This document shows, piece after piece, positions 1 to 10,947 of a stretch of 64,000 bases of DNA. The position numbers and the translations under genes were made by a program. The notes beneath the pieces were generated by a model. That model did not search any database. It was not told the origin of the DNA and was given only the letters and a program-made list of their open reading frames with translations. Source of the DNA: Macrocybe gigantea (taxonomy: Eukaryota; Basidiomycota; Agaricomycetes; Agaricales; Callistosporiaceae); NCBI GenBank assembly GCA_011319805.1, contig SJRY01000068.1, positions 365,236-429,235 on the forward strand, written 5' to 3'. Every line of letters begins with the position of its first letter. Within the stretch, counting starts at the first letter, position 1.

Positions 1-1708
1 CGAACTTGGAGCCAGTCAGATACTCGAAATCGCGGGAATGGAAGAGGAAGACAAACCACTATTTGGATATCGTCCTGGTGACAAACGTTGCCATACTGCA
101 AGCAATAGGGAGTAGCGTCGTTCCCCGGATATGAAGCACCAACCACATATTGGCCCACGTATGCACGACCACCACTTTGCACCCAGTTCCTCGCAAAGGT
201 CCAAGAAGAACACTTCCAGAGATAATCTGTGCCAACTGATTGCAGCTGGGGACGCGCATCGACTGAACCATCCACACTCCCCACCTCAGGATAATAAGGA
301 GAAGCCAAGATGACATTTGTACGGTTGGTGCCGAGGGTGGCTTGCAGAATGAACCCATAGGCGTCACCGGGGAGCGGATCGGGGAATTGCGAGTAAATGG
401 CGAATCCAGCCTCATTGAGGACTGTGGAGATAAGGAGCGGTTTGTTGACACTAGGGAACGGCGCCGTCGAATCCAGAGGACTTGTAATGAGAGCACCATC
501 GTGTACAGGTCTGATTGGCTGGGCATTGCCAGTAGAGGGGTCGATGTCTATGGAGTTTGCGAAAATATTCATTTGCGAGTTGAGGATGGTTTCCAGCGAG
601 AGACCATTCCAGCACGGCTTGTCGTTTGAAGTGCAATTGATGAGAGCGTTGAACTCGCTTTGCATCGCTTGTTGGGCGCTGGGAGAAAGGAATCCAAAGT
701 TCTGAGACCCACGTGAGTCTATCAGCGGATTGGTGGAGAATTGGAATGGTGGCACGAACCATGGGATCGGATTGCAAAATCGCGGAAGTAAAAAGCGATG
801 ACGCAGACGGAGTGGCAAGCAATGCTCGTATCATATTGGCGCCACTGCTTTGACCAGCCAACGTTATCTTGGCGTTGTTTCCACCAAAGCTAGGAACCAC
901 CTGCTTCAGGAATTTCATGGCATTCATAACGTCCTGAACAGCAATGTTAGTGGTGCCATCGGGTGCCAAGAAACCTAACTGGGAGGTCAATGAGATGAAA
1001 GGTCTGTGGCGGAAGAATGAAATGCACATACCGCTCCAAGTCGATATTGAGCAACCGCTACAATAGAGTTGGTCGCAATCGCGAGTTTTGAACCATCAAG
1101 GCCAGGTCCAGTGGCTGATCCAACAATAAAGGAGCCACCATGAATCCTACACAGTTAATGAATAAAGCAAATTCCTGAGGACGGTTGATCCGTACATACC
1201 AAAGAAGTGTGGATACGCCGCTTCTAGGGGGGAGGTTCGGCGGAACGTAAAGCACCATAGACAAGCAATCTTCCGTGTAGGAAGAAGGATCAACACCCGG
1301 CTGTGGACAGGCAAGTGGCAAGGTGGACGCATTGGAAGAGCCTGGCCTGGGCTAACCTTAGTAAAATCTCGCGGCTACAAGCAACACGTATACTCACGGA
1401 AGATTCCAGTCTGTGACGACGCTTGAGAGTGCCCATCGATCTGCCTGCGCATACCGAACGACAAAGCGATATGCTCCAGAGGGATCAGCTGTCCCACGCG
1501 CCACGCCTAATGCAGTCTGGACATTGGACTGGTCCGTCCCAGTGCGAGGACAGAGAATCTTCTTGACGATTGGGAGTTGGCAAAGAATCTCCTTGGGGTC
1601 GATGTTAGGGAACCTGAGACGTTCGTCGACTGGCAGAGGTGATGCCCAAGCTGTGGACGCCAGAAGGATGAAGGAGAGCAAGACGGGGAGAAGAAGGACC
1701 ATAGCCAT
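1..1708 (-). CDS. Secreted type-B carboxylesterase/lipase, 3' end cut by the window edge
   Basis: An alpha/beta-hydrolase of the carboxylesterase type B family, expected to hydrolyse ester substrates outside the cell. The start at 1706-1708 opens a signal peptide with a Leu-rich core ending around ASPLPVDE. Short introns separate the next blocks: an EDCL-like block written TEDCLSMVLYVPP, the oxyanion-hole motif HGGSF near 1120-1135, the segment AQYRLG, and the nucleophile elbow AGQSSGA near 850. The family usually has GESAG there, so the Glu before Ser is Gln. Near 70-110 the block VCHQDDI fits the catalytic His region. The C-terminus lies left of position 1. The substrate cannot be read from sequence; a lipase-like or sterol-esterase role is also possible. 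Seen: all motifs, in order, on one strand. Inferred: secretion and esterase activity. Confidence 0.88.
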
Positions 1709-1851
1709 GCTTCCTGTGTTTCAAGCGACCAGAGGATGGAAACTGGAGGCTAATGGGCAAAGAGTGACAGAGTTCAGGTCGTTTATATAGGCTTTGTAGC
1801 TTTAGAGAGCATAAGGACGAGGAGAAGCGTCGTCCCCGCCATTCTCAGGGT

Positions 1852-2090
1852 TTTCATCGACAATTCGGGTTCAGTTCTGCAGGGACAACGCTGTCCAGAA
1901 AAGGCAACGCACGCCGACAATTCCTTGTTCCTGATTCGGCAACTTGACAAGTTTCTCCGCGTCGTCCTGGCCGATGCCCAGATTCGCGCGACTTTCGAGC
2001 TCGACATCCCGCTCCTCGTTCAGGGGTTCGCAACATAGATCCACATCCTGCAAACTGCGTTCAGCTGCCGAGTTTTCGAAACCATCTTGT
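1852..2090 (-). pseudogene. Short coding-like remnant, unassigned
   Basis: On the minus strand a possible start (MVSKTRQ, near 2090) leads through a good 3' splice site to an exon beginning at about 2053. That exon reads like real protein (ERDVELESRANLGIG, DDAEKLVKLPNQ) and a coherent tail, LDSVVPAELNPNCR followed by stop, lies one frame away. The frames meet near 1905. I do not recognise the family. It could be the degraded end of a gene, or an intact small gene broken by the same one-base losses seen elsewhere in the window. The rest of 1709-2444 shows no other coding signal; it holds the promoter of the esterase and unassigned sequence. Confidence 0.22.
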
Positions 2091-2444
2091 TAACAGTCTG
2101 TTAGTCTTAGAGAAGAGCGAGATACTAATATCTGTCAGTCGTTCTGATGTGTCCACGATAACCACGAGGTACAAAGCTTATACCCGGTACCTCTTTCTAC
2201 GTTTTGAGAATCCTTGTAAGCTGACATGCGTAAATCGGAATCTGGGCTTGCATGTACAGTTCATCCTTCGTGATGGCGGCCTGTGCGGGTCTTGGCGGCT
2301 GTCTGCGCAGTGATGCAAGGCACATCTCGCTTGTTCTGCAACGGAGTTTGAGAGCCTCTCAATCACATTGTGCTTATTTCTGTCAGTTGAGTAGTCTCGT
2401 TCCCAGCCGTTGATGGCGCCTTCCTTATGCAGCCGAAAAAGTTG

Positions 2445-2537
2445 GTCGGAGTTTCAAAAACTCGACCAACTTGCTGCCCGCGTTGGCACCACAACGTCTG
2501 GTGCATTTGGTGGCCCTATCTACACTTCCTGTCACAG
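2445..2537 (+). repeat. Left terminal inverted repeat
   Basis: This arm pairs with 3134-3226. Its outer part can also fold on itself: GTTGGTC with GAGTTT at 2441-2454 is complementary to AAACTC with GACCAAC just downstream, leaving a one-base bulge. The inner 35 bp match the other arm at about 27 positions. Confidence 0.7.
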
Positions 2538-2650
2538 GCACATAAAATGATGTAATCAATACCTAAAATGTATTGTTGTGACAGAGGAGAAAAGTCGCGT
2601 CTCGCACCGCGCCTCATCTGGAAGAGAGCCGTTAGCCTCTCATGCGTCCG

Positions 2651-2970
2651 ATGCTTCTTGCCGAGAGGTATGAGGAGGCGCGTAGGTTGCGGCACAATGC
2701 GCTCCGTGAGAAATCGGCCTGTAATCTGCAGGATGCCCGGAGGTCAGGCCAGAGCATAAGTCTGAGCTGCTGAGACAGTCAATGAAGACACTCTTCTGTG
2801 AGCAGACAGGACACATACCTTATGAATGGCAGCTGGATGTTGCCGGAGCCACTCTTTTACATCTCGAAACAGTGCTGATAGCAGGCATGGGTGCTGGAAA
2901 GACAATACCTTTCATGTTGCCGCTTCTGGTCAAACAGGACGGAATCTCCCTCATTATCTCGCTTCATCAG
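2651..2970 (+). pseudogene. RecQ-type DEAD/DEAH helicase N-terminal fragment, frameshifted
   Basis: The first frame reads EEARRLRHNALREKS and QDARRSGQSI. Near 2755 the frame changes and continues as QSMKTLFC, TGHIPYEWQLDVA and IAGMGAGKTIPFMLPLL. This is helicase motif I (Walker A, GAGKT) with the Q-motif-like block before it, as in the large agaricomycete family of RecQ-like helicases. Coding similarity fades after ISLIIS near 2970 and no motif Ia, DEAD/DEAH box or C-terminal lobe follows. It is therefore truncated and shifted, and lies wholly between the inverted repeats. An intact helicase is excluded; whether the fragment is still transcribed cannot be seen. Confidence 0.75.
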
Positions 2971-3133
2971 ATGTGGAGTGCACTGCCAAATGGATGTCCG
3001 AATTGTCGGAATAATATTCTGGGCTCTCTTCAGCAGCTTCTGCATTGTATTCACCTTCCGATCCGCTGAAGAAAGCGAAATCCATACGATAAGATAAGAG
3101 ATGCAGTATTATATAAACATCGTGATGTCACTG

Positions 3134-3226
3134 CTGTGACAGGATATGTAGATCAAGGGCCCAAATGCACCAGACGTTCTAGACGAGTTCGCGTCGCGAA
3201 AGTTGAACAACTTTTCGGACTCCGAC
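3134..3226 (-). repeat. Right terminal inverted repeat
   Basis: This is the reverse-complement partner of 2445-2537. The octamer GACGAGTT at 3182-3189 and its complement AACTCGTC at 3232-3239 bracket a second inverted pair (GCGTCG with CGACGC). The right end can thus form a nested hairpin of about 58 nt that reaches a few bases beyond the arm. Confidence 0.7.
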
Positions 3227-3356
3227 GCCAAAACTCGTCCTAAAACGGATGGGTACGAGACTATCAGTTGAGCATCTTAACGCGATCTATTGAGCAAACA
3301 AGCCATGACAACGTGACTTGGACCGACCCTGCAAGTGTTCCATCTTCAAGTTGACC

Positions 3357-6026
3357 ATGTCAAATCCAGTGAAGATGTACGACGAATTTGACCATATTCC
3401 TCCGTCGCTCATGCTTCTCTCTCAAGTCTGGCCGTGGGCTCTGCAGCTGGTTCCATTCAAGACCTGTTTGCAAAGATCCAGTCAATCGACGCGAAACACG
3501 GCAAATTCGATTTTGCCCTTTGTGTAGGCGACTTCTTTGGGCCTGCAAGCGATTCAGATGAGGGGCAAGAAAAAAATGACGTGTCGCGGTTACTGGCGGG
3601 GCAGTTAAAACGTGGGTACTTATGTGTTTCGTATCTGAATGGACACCATCTTATATGAACGTCGAAACCCAAGCGTCCATCGAGTGCTATATTATGCAAG
3701 GCGAAAACCGCCTTCCTAAGACTGTGGTTGAAAAATTTGCACAAACGGGTGGTGAGCTCTGCAAGAATGTGTTTTTGTTAAGTAGGAGTTGTGGGTCAGA
3801 ATTGCGGAACTTCCTTTGAGCATATTTCAGGTAAATCGGGCATCATCACCACAACGGCTGGCCTTCGGATTGCTTGCCTGGGCGGTACATATGATTCAAA
3901 TGTCCACACGTCGACGGAATCTCCTCCAGTAGGTCTGTGCGACCTCGCAATAAAACTTCCAACTGAATTTGAGTTGCAGGGGTTCATGTCGCCTTTCTTC
4001 AGCGCCCTCACAATTGACCGTCTGCTCTCAAATACCATGTCCAAGTCATCTAGCAAGCAAGACTACGGGTCTCTTGCGTCAATCCAGTCTTCCTCATCGA
4101 CGTCGCAAGCTGTCGACATCTTCCTTACAAATGTCTGGCCTACTTCCATTACTCAATTTTCATCCAGTCCGTTATCTCCTCCCGAATTAGCACTTATATC
4201 AGCACCCCCGATGGACAGCATTGTTGACCGCCTGAAACCTCGTTATCATTTTGCGACGTGTGCCGGAAAACATTCACTCTTCTGGGAGCGAGAGCCATAC
4301 ATCTCGGACGAGGAGAGCACCCGCGTTTCCCGATTTGTCAGTCTTGGCGCGTTCGGCGTAGAGCAATCGACAGGCAAAAGGAAGCAGAGGGTGAGTGAAT
4401 TCGATATTGTAACAGTGGTGCAAATTTATGCTGTGGAACAGTGGTTCTATGCTTTCTCCATTTCGCCTGGGGTTCCTGGAAATGCCGCGAACCCTAGACC
4501 TCCCAATGCTACACCAAATCCTTTCACGCAATCTTCCCAGCTGTCTTCGAAACGTCCCCTGGATACCGCTGGCGAAAACTATATATTTGGGAATGTGACT
4601 CAACCCAGTAAACGTCCCAAAACAGGTCCGTGCAACGTGCTGTTGATCATTGTTCTTGTCTCTGAACAAGGAGCGGCAGGACAATCTGAATCAGGGAAGC
4701 CGCCGCCTGGCCATAGGTGCCGAAGATGTGATTCCTCAGAGGTAAGAGACTTGTATCCGCTTTTGAGGTTCTCTTTTGAACTTGTGTCAACGCCAGCATT
4801 TCGCCATCGACTGTCCAGAGCGGACCACACCACCCGAAGGTTACATCTGCAAAATCTGTCAGACGGTATGTTGATTCTCTTCCTCCTTTGCTCGTTTAGA
4901 CACGTTACTAAAGGATGTTCCTAGCCTGGCCACTTCGTCCGCGATTGCCCAACAAGAGATGCTGTGGGTGACACAGGCGGCAAGAAACCGAAACCTGGCT
5001 ACGTGTGTCGAGCATGCGGGAGTGAAAATCACTACCTTGATGATTGCCCAATCAATGCCAGTTCACGCAGTCACCAGCATGATCGGCCGAACAGAAAAGG
5101 TCCACCTAAAGAGATCGGACGTAAGTGGGATTACGGTTATTTCCTCGATCTTGTCTTCTGAATGCCATCCGCAGCGGATGAATGTTGGTTCTGTCTGTCC
5201 AATCCTAACCTTGCGTGCGTAACTAATGAACCCGTCTTTTGGTCGCTTCTTTTCTGACTGGCACACTTAGCAAACACCTCATCGTCGGCATTGGGTCCGA
5301 ATGTTATCTGACCCTCCCAAAAGGTCAAATCATTCCAACCCACGCAGATGCACATCGATCCGACATTCCGGGCGGAGGCCATGTCTTGATTGTCCCCATA
5401 GCGCACTTTCCGACATATAACACGATACCTCCAGACCTAACTCCTCCCATTCAGCAAGAGACAGACAAGTCATTCAAGATTTTTTTTCCCCATTCCACGC
5501 TCTAACAATGATTAGCAGGTTTCAATTGGCATTGCGGGCCTTGTATGCCAAGCACGGCTGTGCCTTTGTGAGTTTCGAAATAGCCCGGCTAACCAGCAAG
5601 GGAGGTCATGCACACGTACAAGTAGTGCCCATACCAAACAGACTCAAAAATGAAGTGGAGGATGCGTTCATCAGGGTGGGAAGATCGCAAGGCATTGATT
5701 TTGAGCAAGATCCGCAAGCGGCCCTGGAGTCATGTACGGGTGGGCGGGGAAGCTATTTCCGAGTAAATTTGCCGGACGGGCGCGTAATGGTACACCTGAT
5801 GAAAGATCATGTACCCTTTAGCGTCCAGTTTGGACGGTCGGTCTTGCAAATTGCCTATCAATTCTACCACATTTAACGAACTTCTTACAGGCAAGTTCTG
5901 GTGACTCTTCTCGGTATGCCAGACCGGCTGGACTGGAAAACGTGTGCTTTGTCTGAGGAGGAGGATAGGGCTGATGCCCAAGCATTCAAGGCCGCCTTCG
6001 CGCCGTTTGATCCCACCACTGTATAA
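3357..6026 (+). CDS. CWF19-like protein 1 / Drn1 homologue with CCHC knuckles
   Basis: A spliceosome and lariat-debranching associated protein of the CwfJ family, expected in the nucleus. The start at 3357 gives exon 1 to 3376 and joins at 3427 to read KILAVGSAAGSIQDLF, then LCVGDFFGP, the metallophosphatase-like N-terminal domain. Introns lie at 3377-3426, 3612-3673, 3782-3830, 3929-3979, 4391-4441 and probably 4626-4670, with several more downstream. The middle has three CCHC zinc knuckles across introns: CRRCDSSEHFAIDC, CKICQTPGHFVRDC and CRACGSENHYLDDC. CwfJ_C_1 follows with ADECWFCLSNP and HVLIVPIAHFP (HIT-like), and CwfJ_C_2 ends in FAPFDPTTV with the stop at 6024-6026. Two introns are multiples of three without stops and could be wrongly retained. 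The model is intact throughout. Debranching cofactor function is inferred from the family. Confidence 0.9.
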
Positions 6027-6232
6027 CTCAACACGTGTCTAGTCGGTTACGGCACACCCCACAGAAAGAGTAGCAGAAAAAGAATGAATGCCGTATCTAC
6101 TATGGTGTATAAAGTCGATTACGTCCAAGAAACAGGTTCGGCGGGAGTATCCATCCAATCATGTTCATATGTCAAATTCATGTCGACTCGGCAGGAGTTG
6201 GAACCTAGGCAGTGAGGTCGCATGAGTCGTTA

Positions 6233-8915
6233 TCAGGAATTGCACCTGCAACACAATACCTGGTTTCCTGGGTTTTCAACCACTTTCTGAACAGCATTGA
6301 TGTTCACGACTGGGACGTCGATCGGGCTATCAAGGCTCTTCTTGTAACTATGGAGGCGCAGCATCAGCTTGCCTCCTCCAAAACACCGTGGGATATCCAC
6401 ATACTTATGACCCATCGACGCCAAGCCACCTTTGCGGGCCTTCTTGAGAACTCTAGCGATGGCGTCCAAACCTTAAGCCAACTGATAAGCCGAGCCTAAA
6501 CAACAAGCGGAATACTGGTTCTCACCTCTATCGATGTCTTCTATCGGAGGGCCAAAGGAAAGACGGACGAAGTGATGGCACGGAGAGTTGAACAAATTAC
6601 GACGGTGAGCAGGGTTGATATCAAAGAATATGCCCGGAATAACGATCGTCTTTTCCTTCAGCAGTTCTTCAAAGAATGTCTACGAACATTTGAGTTTAGA
6701 ATTTTTATCAATGGGCACGCGCATACTAGGCCGTTATTCAGAGGCGCGGGGAGCTTTTCAAGGTTGAGCCAGATATAGAATGTGCTCGAAGGTGGAATGT
6801 CGACGTCCAGGTGGAGGGCATGGAGACGAGCAAGGACATGATCACGTTTGGCCTTGAAGTGTTTCTGGAGGGCTACCTGCCAAGAGACTTCAGCGTGCCT
6901 GTGATGAAACGCGTGGGACAAAAGAGACAGACCTTTTCCAATGCAACCCGAGAAAAATCCAGGAGAGGGACCGCCGCAAGTTGCATGCTGTAGATCTTTA
7001 GAAGCAACCTGGACACAGTTATTGTTTACGCTCACGGATGGTTCGCACCGCCATCAAGGAATGAGCCTACACAGGAATGGTAGTCAAGTTAAGTGCACCG
7101 TTCGGAACGAGAAATCGCGTACCAGACTGAGAAAGAGCGGTAATGAGATTTTTTGGTCCCACAACCCAGCAGACACGCCAGCCAGGAAGCCGCCAGTTCT
7201 AAGTGAAAAATATGTGTCCAAGAGGTAACGATTCAAGGAGCTGTTTCATTCATTACCTTGGTAAGACCGTCAATCAAAATGACAGAGTCCTATGTATGTC
7301 CTTAGAATCTAGGTTTGGCTCATAGGAACTGGAGAGATGCATGCCTGATTGACGTCTTCGATATACTTGGCGCCAGAGACAGACTTGCCATAGTCGTTGT
7401 CATGCTCGGGGTAGATATACCAGGAGTAAAACTACGTGAAATTGAACCATGTAAGTGGCATCAATGGCTTAATAACACGTTGAATTGAACCTCGTCTAAA
7501 ATGACGGTCGTACCCTCACGACCGAGTGTGACTAGTTCCTTGAGGTCATTGCCCCTGCATGATAGTCGACGGTCATGACCCATGCAATACCCTCAGAAAA
7601 GCGATTTGACGAACCGGATTACCTAGAGACACTTTGCTTGATAACTTGTGTCACTAGAGTTAGGTATTATGTTACCTGTCCTGTGGGGTTGCGAGGATTC
7701 GAAGCTAGAATGACCGCTAAGCCTTGCGTGTGGATATCTCGCTAGAAACACAGGGCGGCATGAATATTAAGAACAATCAACGGCATACGAAGAAAAGGCC
7801 GACTTTCGTCTGCTCAATATTGAGCTGGTACTTGTGCTGAAAAAGAGACGATGGTAAACTCAGGCTGAAGCACCTCCCAGATTGGTCCTACCTTGGCGTC
7901 GAGTCTAAATATTCGAAAAGATGTTTTAGTTTATTTTCGACAAGATGTGGCAATCAGACTCGGCATACACTGTAGGAACAGGAACAAGCCTCTTGAAGGC
8001 GCTCAAGACTTGATCATACGCTGTATAGTCAGGGATTTGGTAGGACTAATGCCCGCTTTTTTAGTAAATGTCATGTTAAAAGGTTGTGCCACTGACGGTG
8101 TAAACGTCACCAATGACAGCCGCGACACGGGATAAGCCAGATCGGCCTCCTGGCACGATACAAACGTTTTCATAGGTGTATTGGCTAGCCTTTCCCTTGC
8201 GATATGTATCATTATAAAGGCTCGCGACGGCTTCGCGTAGTGCTAAGGAACAGGTTCGTATCAGTGTTCGGGCCAAATACGGATACACTGTACCCTTTAC
8301 TCCGGTAGTGGGTGCATATTCGAGGGACTCAAGCGGGACGGGAATGGCTTGTGGACGATCGGGGGCGTTGGGGATAGGGCCGACCTCGGGAGCGCCCTGG
8401 CCTAGATTGGCCCACTCATGAGAATTGGTGTAATTGAAACCATTCGCCATTGCGCGGTCGGAGCAGTAAATGACGCCAGTGCTACCAGGATGTTCGATGC
8501 CAGGCACAGTCTCCTCATCCTGGAGGGGAAGATGCTCAAGATGACACCAAATTCCAACGGCAAGGAGGACGAACAGGATTGATCGTCTGAGGCAGAACGC
8601 CCTTAGGCTTGTGACCGGCTGCCTGACGAAAGATCTGTAGAGGATGAGACGGTCGCACGACTCCGTGACGGCCGTGAACTTGAACAGACCTGGTGTGCTT
8701 CGGACTCCTTCTCGTGCTTGTAGTGCTTCATGGCATCGCGAACCTGTTCAACGAGATTGTTAAAGGATTGCACACGGGGAAGATGGAAGTGCATTTTTCT
8801 TGAGATCGGCTTTGGCTTTGGAAGGGGGGAGAGAAAGGTCAAAGGCAGATATAGTACATACCACGTGTTGGAATCTCAAGGAGGTCCTCGAGGATTCAGA
8901 CTCATTGCTGGCCAT
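6233..8915 (-). CDS. PLP-dependent class I/II aminotransferase
   Basis: Fold-type I aminotransferase using pyridoxal phosphate. The start is placed at 8913-8915 (MASNESESS). Exons join through VQSFNNLVEQVRDAM to EHPGSTGVIYCSD and WANLGQGAPEVGPIP. The core follows in order: YAPTTGVKALREAV, VCIVPGGRSGLSRV, SYQIPDYTAYDQVL, TTVILDE plus FYSWYIYP, then GLTKNWRLPGWRV, in which the Lys is the expected Schiff-base residue. After it come GSFLDGGANHP, ATFYIWL-like FYIWLNLEKLP, TFFEELLKEKTIVIPG and FVRLSFGPPIEDIDRG. About ten short introns interrupt it, one just after GLTK. The exact C-terminus (stop near 6233) is uncertain because another intron may precede it. Kynurenine, alanine or aromatic amino acids are possible substrates; the sequence does not decide. 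It is head-to-head with arginase. Confidence 0.85.
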
Positions 8916-9385
8916 GATGGCAACAGAGAAATCGGAAACGAGGTAGGGACGGCTGACGTGGGGAAATGAGATATGGCTGGAAGAGAGATCGATAAAGCTG
9001 CGTGGACGATGCTGTGTGTGCGTTGATTCAATGTCTGCTGCCAATACCGCTCAGCCTATTTTTAGCCGCCATGGCAGCTATTCCAGGAGACCGGTCACGA
9101 ATCGGAATAAACGCACAAGAAACGCAATTCAACGGCTCGGCGGCGTGTCAGAGGCTCTATAAGATGCCAGATTCCATGTGCTCGTCCCGTTACGCGAGAA
9201 CAACGGGATGGCGGCGTCGCCGTCGCCGGCGCTGTTTGTGTTGGTGTGACTGCTTGTTATGTACCCAACTCGGAGTTGGCAACATTTGCAGTGTTCTTTG
9301 TGCTGTTGGCGGGCGGATCATCAGAGAGCTGGCGACATATAAACCTCACCTCCAGCATCTGCCCTTCACACGGATAAACGCAGCA
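8916..9385. promoter_or_regulatory. Divergent promoter, aminotransferase / arginase, with GATAA motifs
   Basis: The two start codons are 470 bp apart and point away from each other. The interval has no coding signal that survives inspection. GATAA occurs at 8991-8995 and at 9373-9377, the latter 9 bp before the arginase start and so perhaps in the leader. GATAA is the core bound by AreA/Gat1-type nitrogen regulators, which control arginase in other fungi. Regulation here is inferred. Confidence 0.4.
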
Positions 9386-10848
9386 ATGTCTCCCAACTTT
9401 CGCTTTCTCCGAGAGCCCCGGACGGCGGCGGTAAGCTCTGTCGTCGTGGCTATCACTTCTCCCAGGCTAACGTTACCATCCCGTCTCAGATCGTCGGCTG
9501 CCCATTCAGGTCTGTTTCAATTTTTTGCTGATGTGACGCTATAGCCATGTTGACACGAGATCATGCGGCTGTGCGTAGTGGCGGCCAGGTGAGTAACGGA
9601 TCTGTCACCTGCCTCACATATGCTCAACCTACCCCCTAGCCCAAGCCTGGCGTCGATAAAGGCCCGATTCACATGGTAGAGGCTGGCCTCATCCGGCAGC
9701 TAGAGGATCTCGACTGGAAAGTCCAATTCGACGGCCATCACCAGTTTGAGGAAATTAAGACGGCAGATGATCCCCCAATAGCGAAACTCAAGAATCCCAG
9801 ACTCGTGTCGCGCGTCACTGAATCTGTCGCTAAAGTCGTCGGAGGCCATGCACGGGATGGAGCATTGCCTGTCACTCTCGGAGGAGATCATTCACTGGTA
9901 CATCATGTTCACGCCTGTATTTCATCGCATTCTGAACGATATGATGCAGGCTATGGGCACCATCTCGGGTACTTTCAAGTGCGTATTTTTACGTCACCTC
10001 AAATTTGGTTGAAAGCTTAAAAATATCCTCCTTCTAGTGCATATCCTGACGCGTGTGTGGTATGGGTGGACGCTCATGCCGACATTAACACCGCGGAAAC
10101 GACGGATTCAGGTACGAACGCTCTAACAGTTCTTAAGCTGGCCTGACGTGGGCTGATTCCATTAAATCTGGAACAGGGAACATTCATGGCATGCCCGTGT
10201 CCTTCCTGATGGGTATCGGAGAGAGCATTCCGGAGTTCGCGTGGCTAAAGCCCCTCTTGAAATCCAATCGAATTGTCTACATCGGCCTGCGCGATATCGA
10301 CGTTGGTGAGAAACGCATCCTCCGCGAACACAATATCAAAGCCTTCAGTATGCACGAAGTGGATAAATACGGCATTGGCAGGGTCGTCGAGATGGCTCTT
10401 GACCACGTCAACCCAAACAGGGATCGTCCAATTCATCTTAGTTTCGACGTGGACGCTATGGACCCTACTGTCGCACCAGCAACAGGCACTCCGGTAGGTG
10501 CCCTTTTTAATTGCTTTTCGCATGCTTCTGATATTGCGTAGGTTCGCGGTGGATTGACATTCCGAGAGGGTCACTACATTTGCGAGGCCCTTTGCGAGAC
10601 TGGACTCCTTGTCGCATTGGACTTGATGGTAAGACTGACATTTACCTTTTTCAACCCAGGCAAACTGAGGGAGTCTCTCTTCTGCAGGAAGTGAATCCGT
10701 CGCTTATGGACGACAAGAGCGCCAAGCAGACAGTTACTATTGGTTGTTCTCTCGTCAGATCTGCGCTAGGTAAGCGTCTAAACCAAGTTACTGTCTGAAC
10801 ATCATCCGATCTAATGCTCTTTTATGCGTAGGCGAAACCCTTCTATGA
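9386..10848 (+). CDS. CAR1: Arginase
   Basis: Hydrolyses L-arginine to ornithine and urea with a binuclear Mn centre; cytosolic, first step of arginine use as nitrogen source. The start at 9386 gives MSPNFRFLREPRTAA, then IVGCPFS across the first intron. About nine introns are visible. Metal-binding motifs are intact: GGDHSL just before a 5' splice site at 9898, DAHADINT near 10070-10090, and SFDVDAMDP near 10440. Typical arginase blocks follow: GTPVRGGLTFREG, ALDLMEVNP and TVTIGCSLVRSALGETLL, with the stop at 10846-10848. Length is about 320 residues, normal for fungal arginases. Agmatinase is unlikely because GLTFREGHYICE and EVNPSL are arginase-like. Confidence 0.96.
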
Positions 10849-10947
10849 ACGTATAATTATTGTACAGACTATTATACCATCTTCAGGCAGGAGTTTCATG
10901 TCATATTAGAATCTGGAGTTGCATTCTTCCATCACACATACCAGATG

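Larger units (their letters stand above)
2445..3226. mobile_element. 782-bp element with 93-bp terminal inverted repeats carrying a helicase fragment
   Basis: Positions 2445-2537 and the reverse complement of 3134-3226 align over 93 bp without gaps. Shared blocks, in order from the outer end, are GTCGGAGT, then AACGTCTGGTGCATTTG, ATCTACA and TCCTGTCACAG. The middle of the arms is more diverged. Between the arms lies only a broken RecQ-like helicase piece, so the unit has no transposase and would be non-autonomous. No clear target-site duplication is visible outside the arms, and the true outer limits may lie slightly further out. It may be a MITE-like derivative, a terminal fold-back element, or a piece captured from a larger transposon. 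Confidence 0.7.

Noticed and set aside
9002..9544. 180-codon plus-strand frame before arginase
   Set aside because: It spans the promoter, the arginase start and its first intron; its Arg/Cys runs come from a GC-rich repeat.
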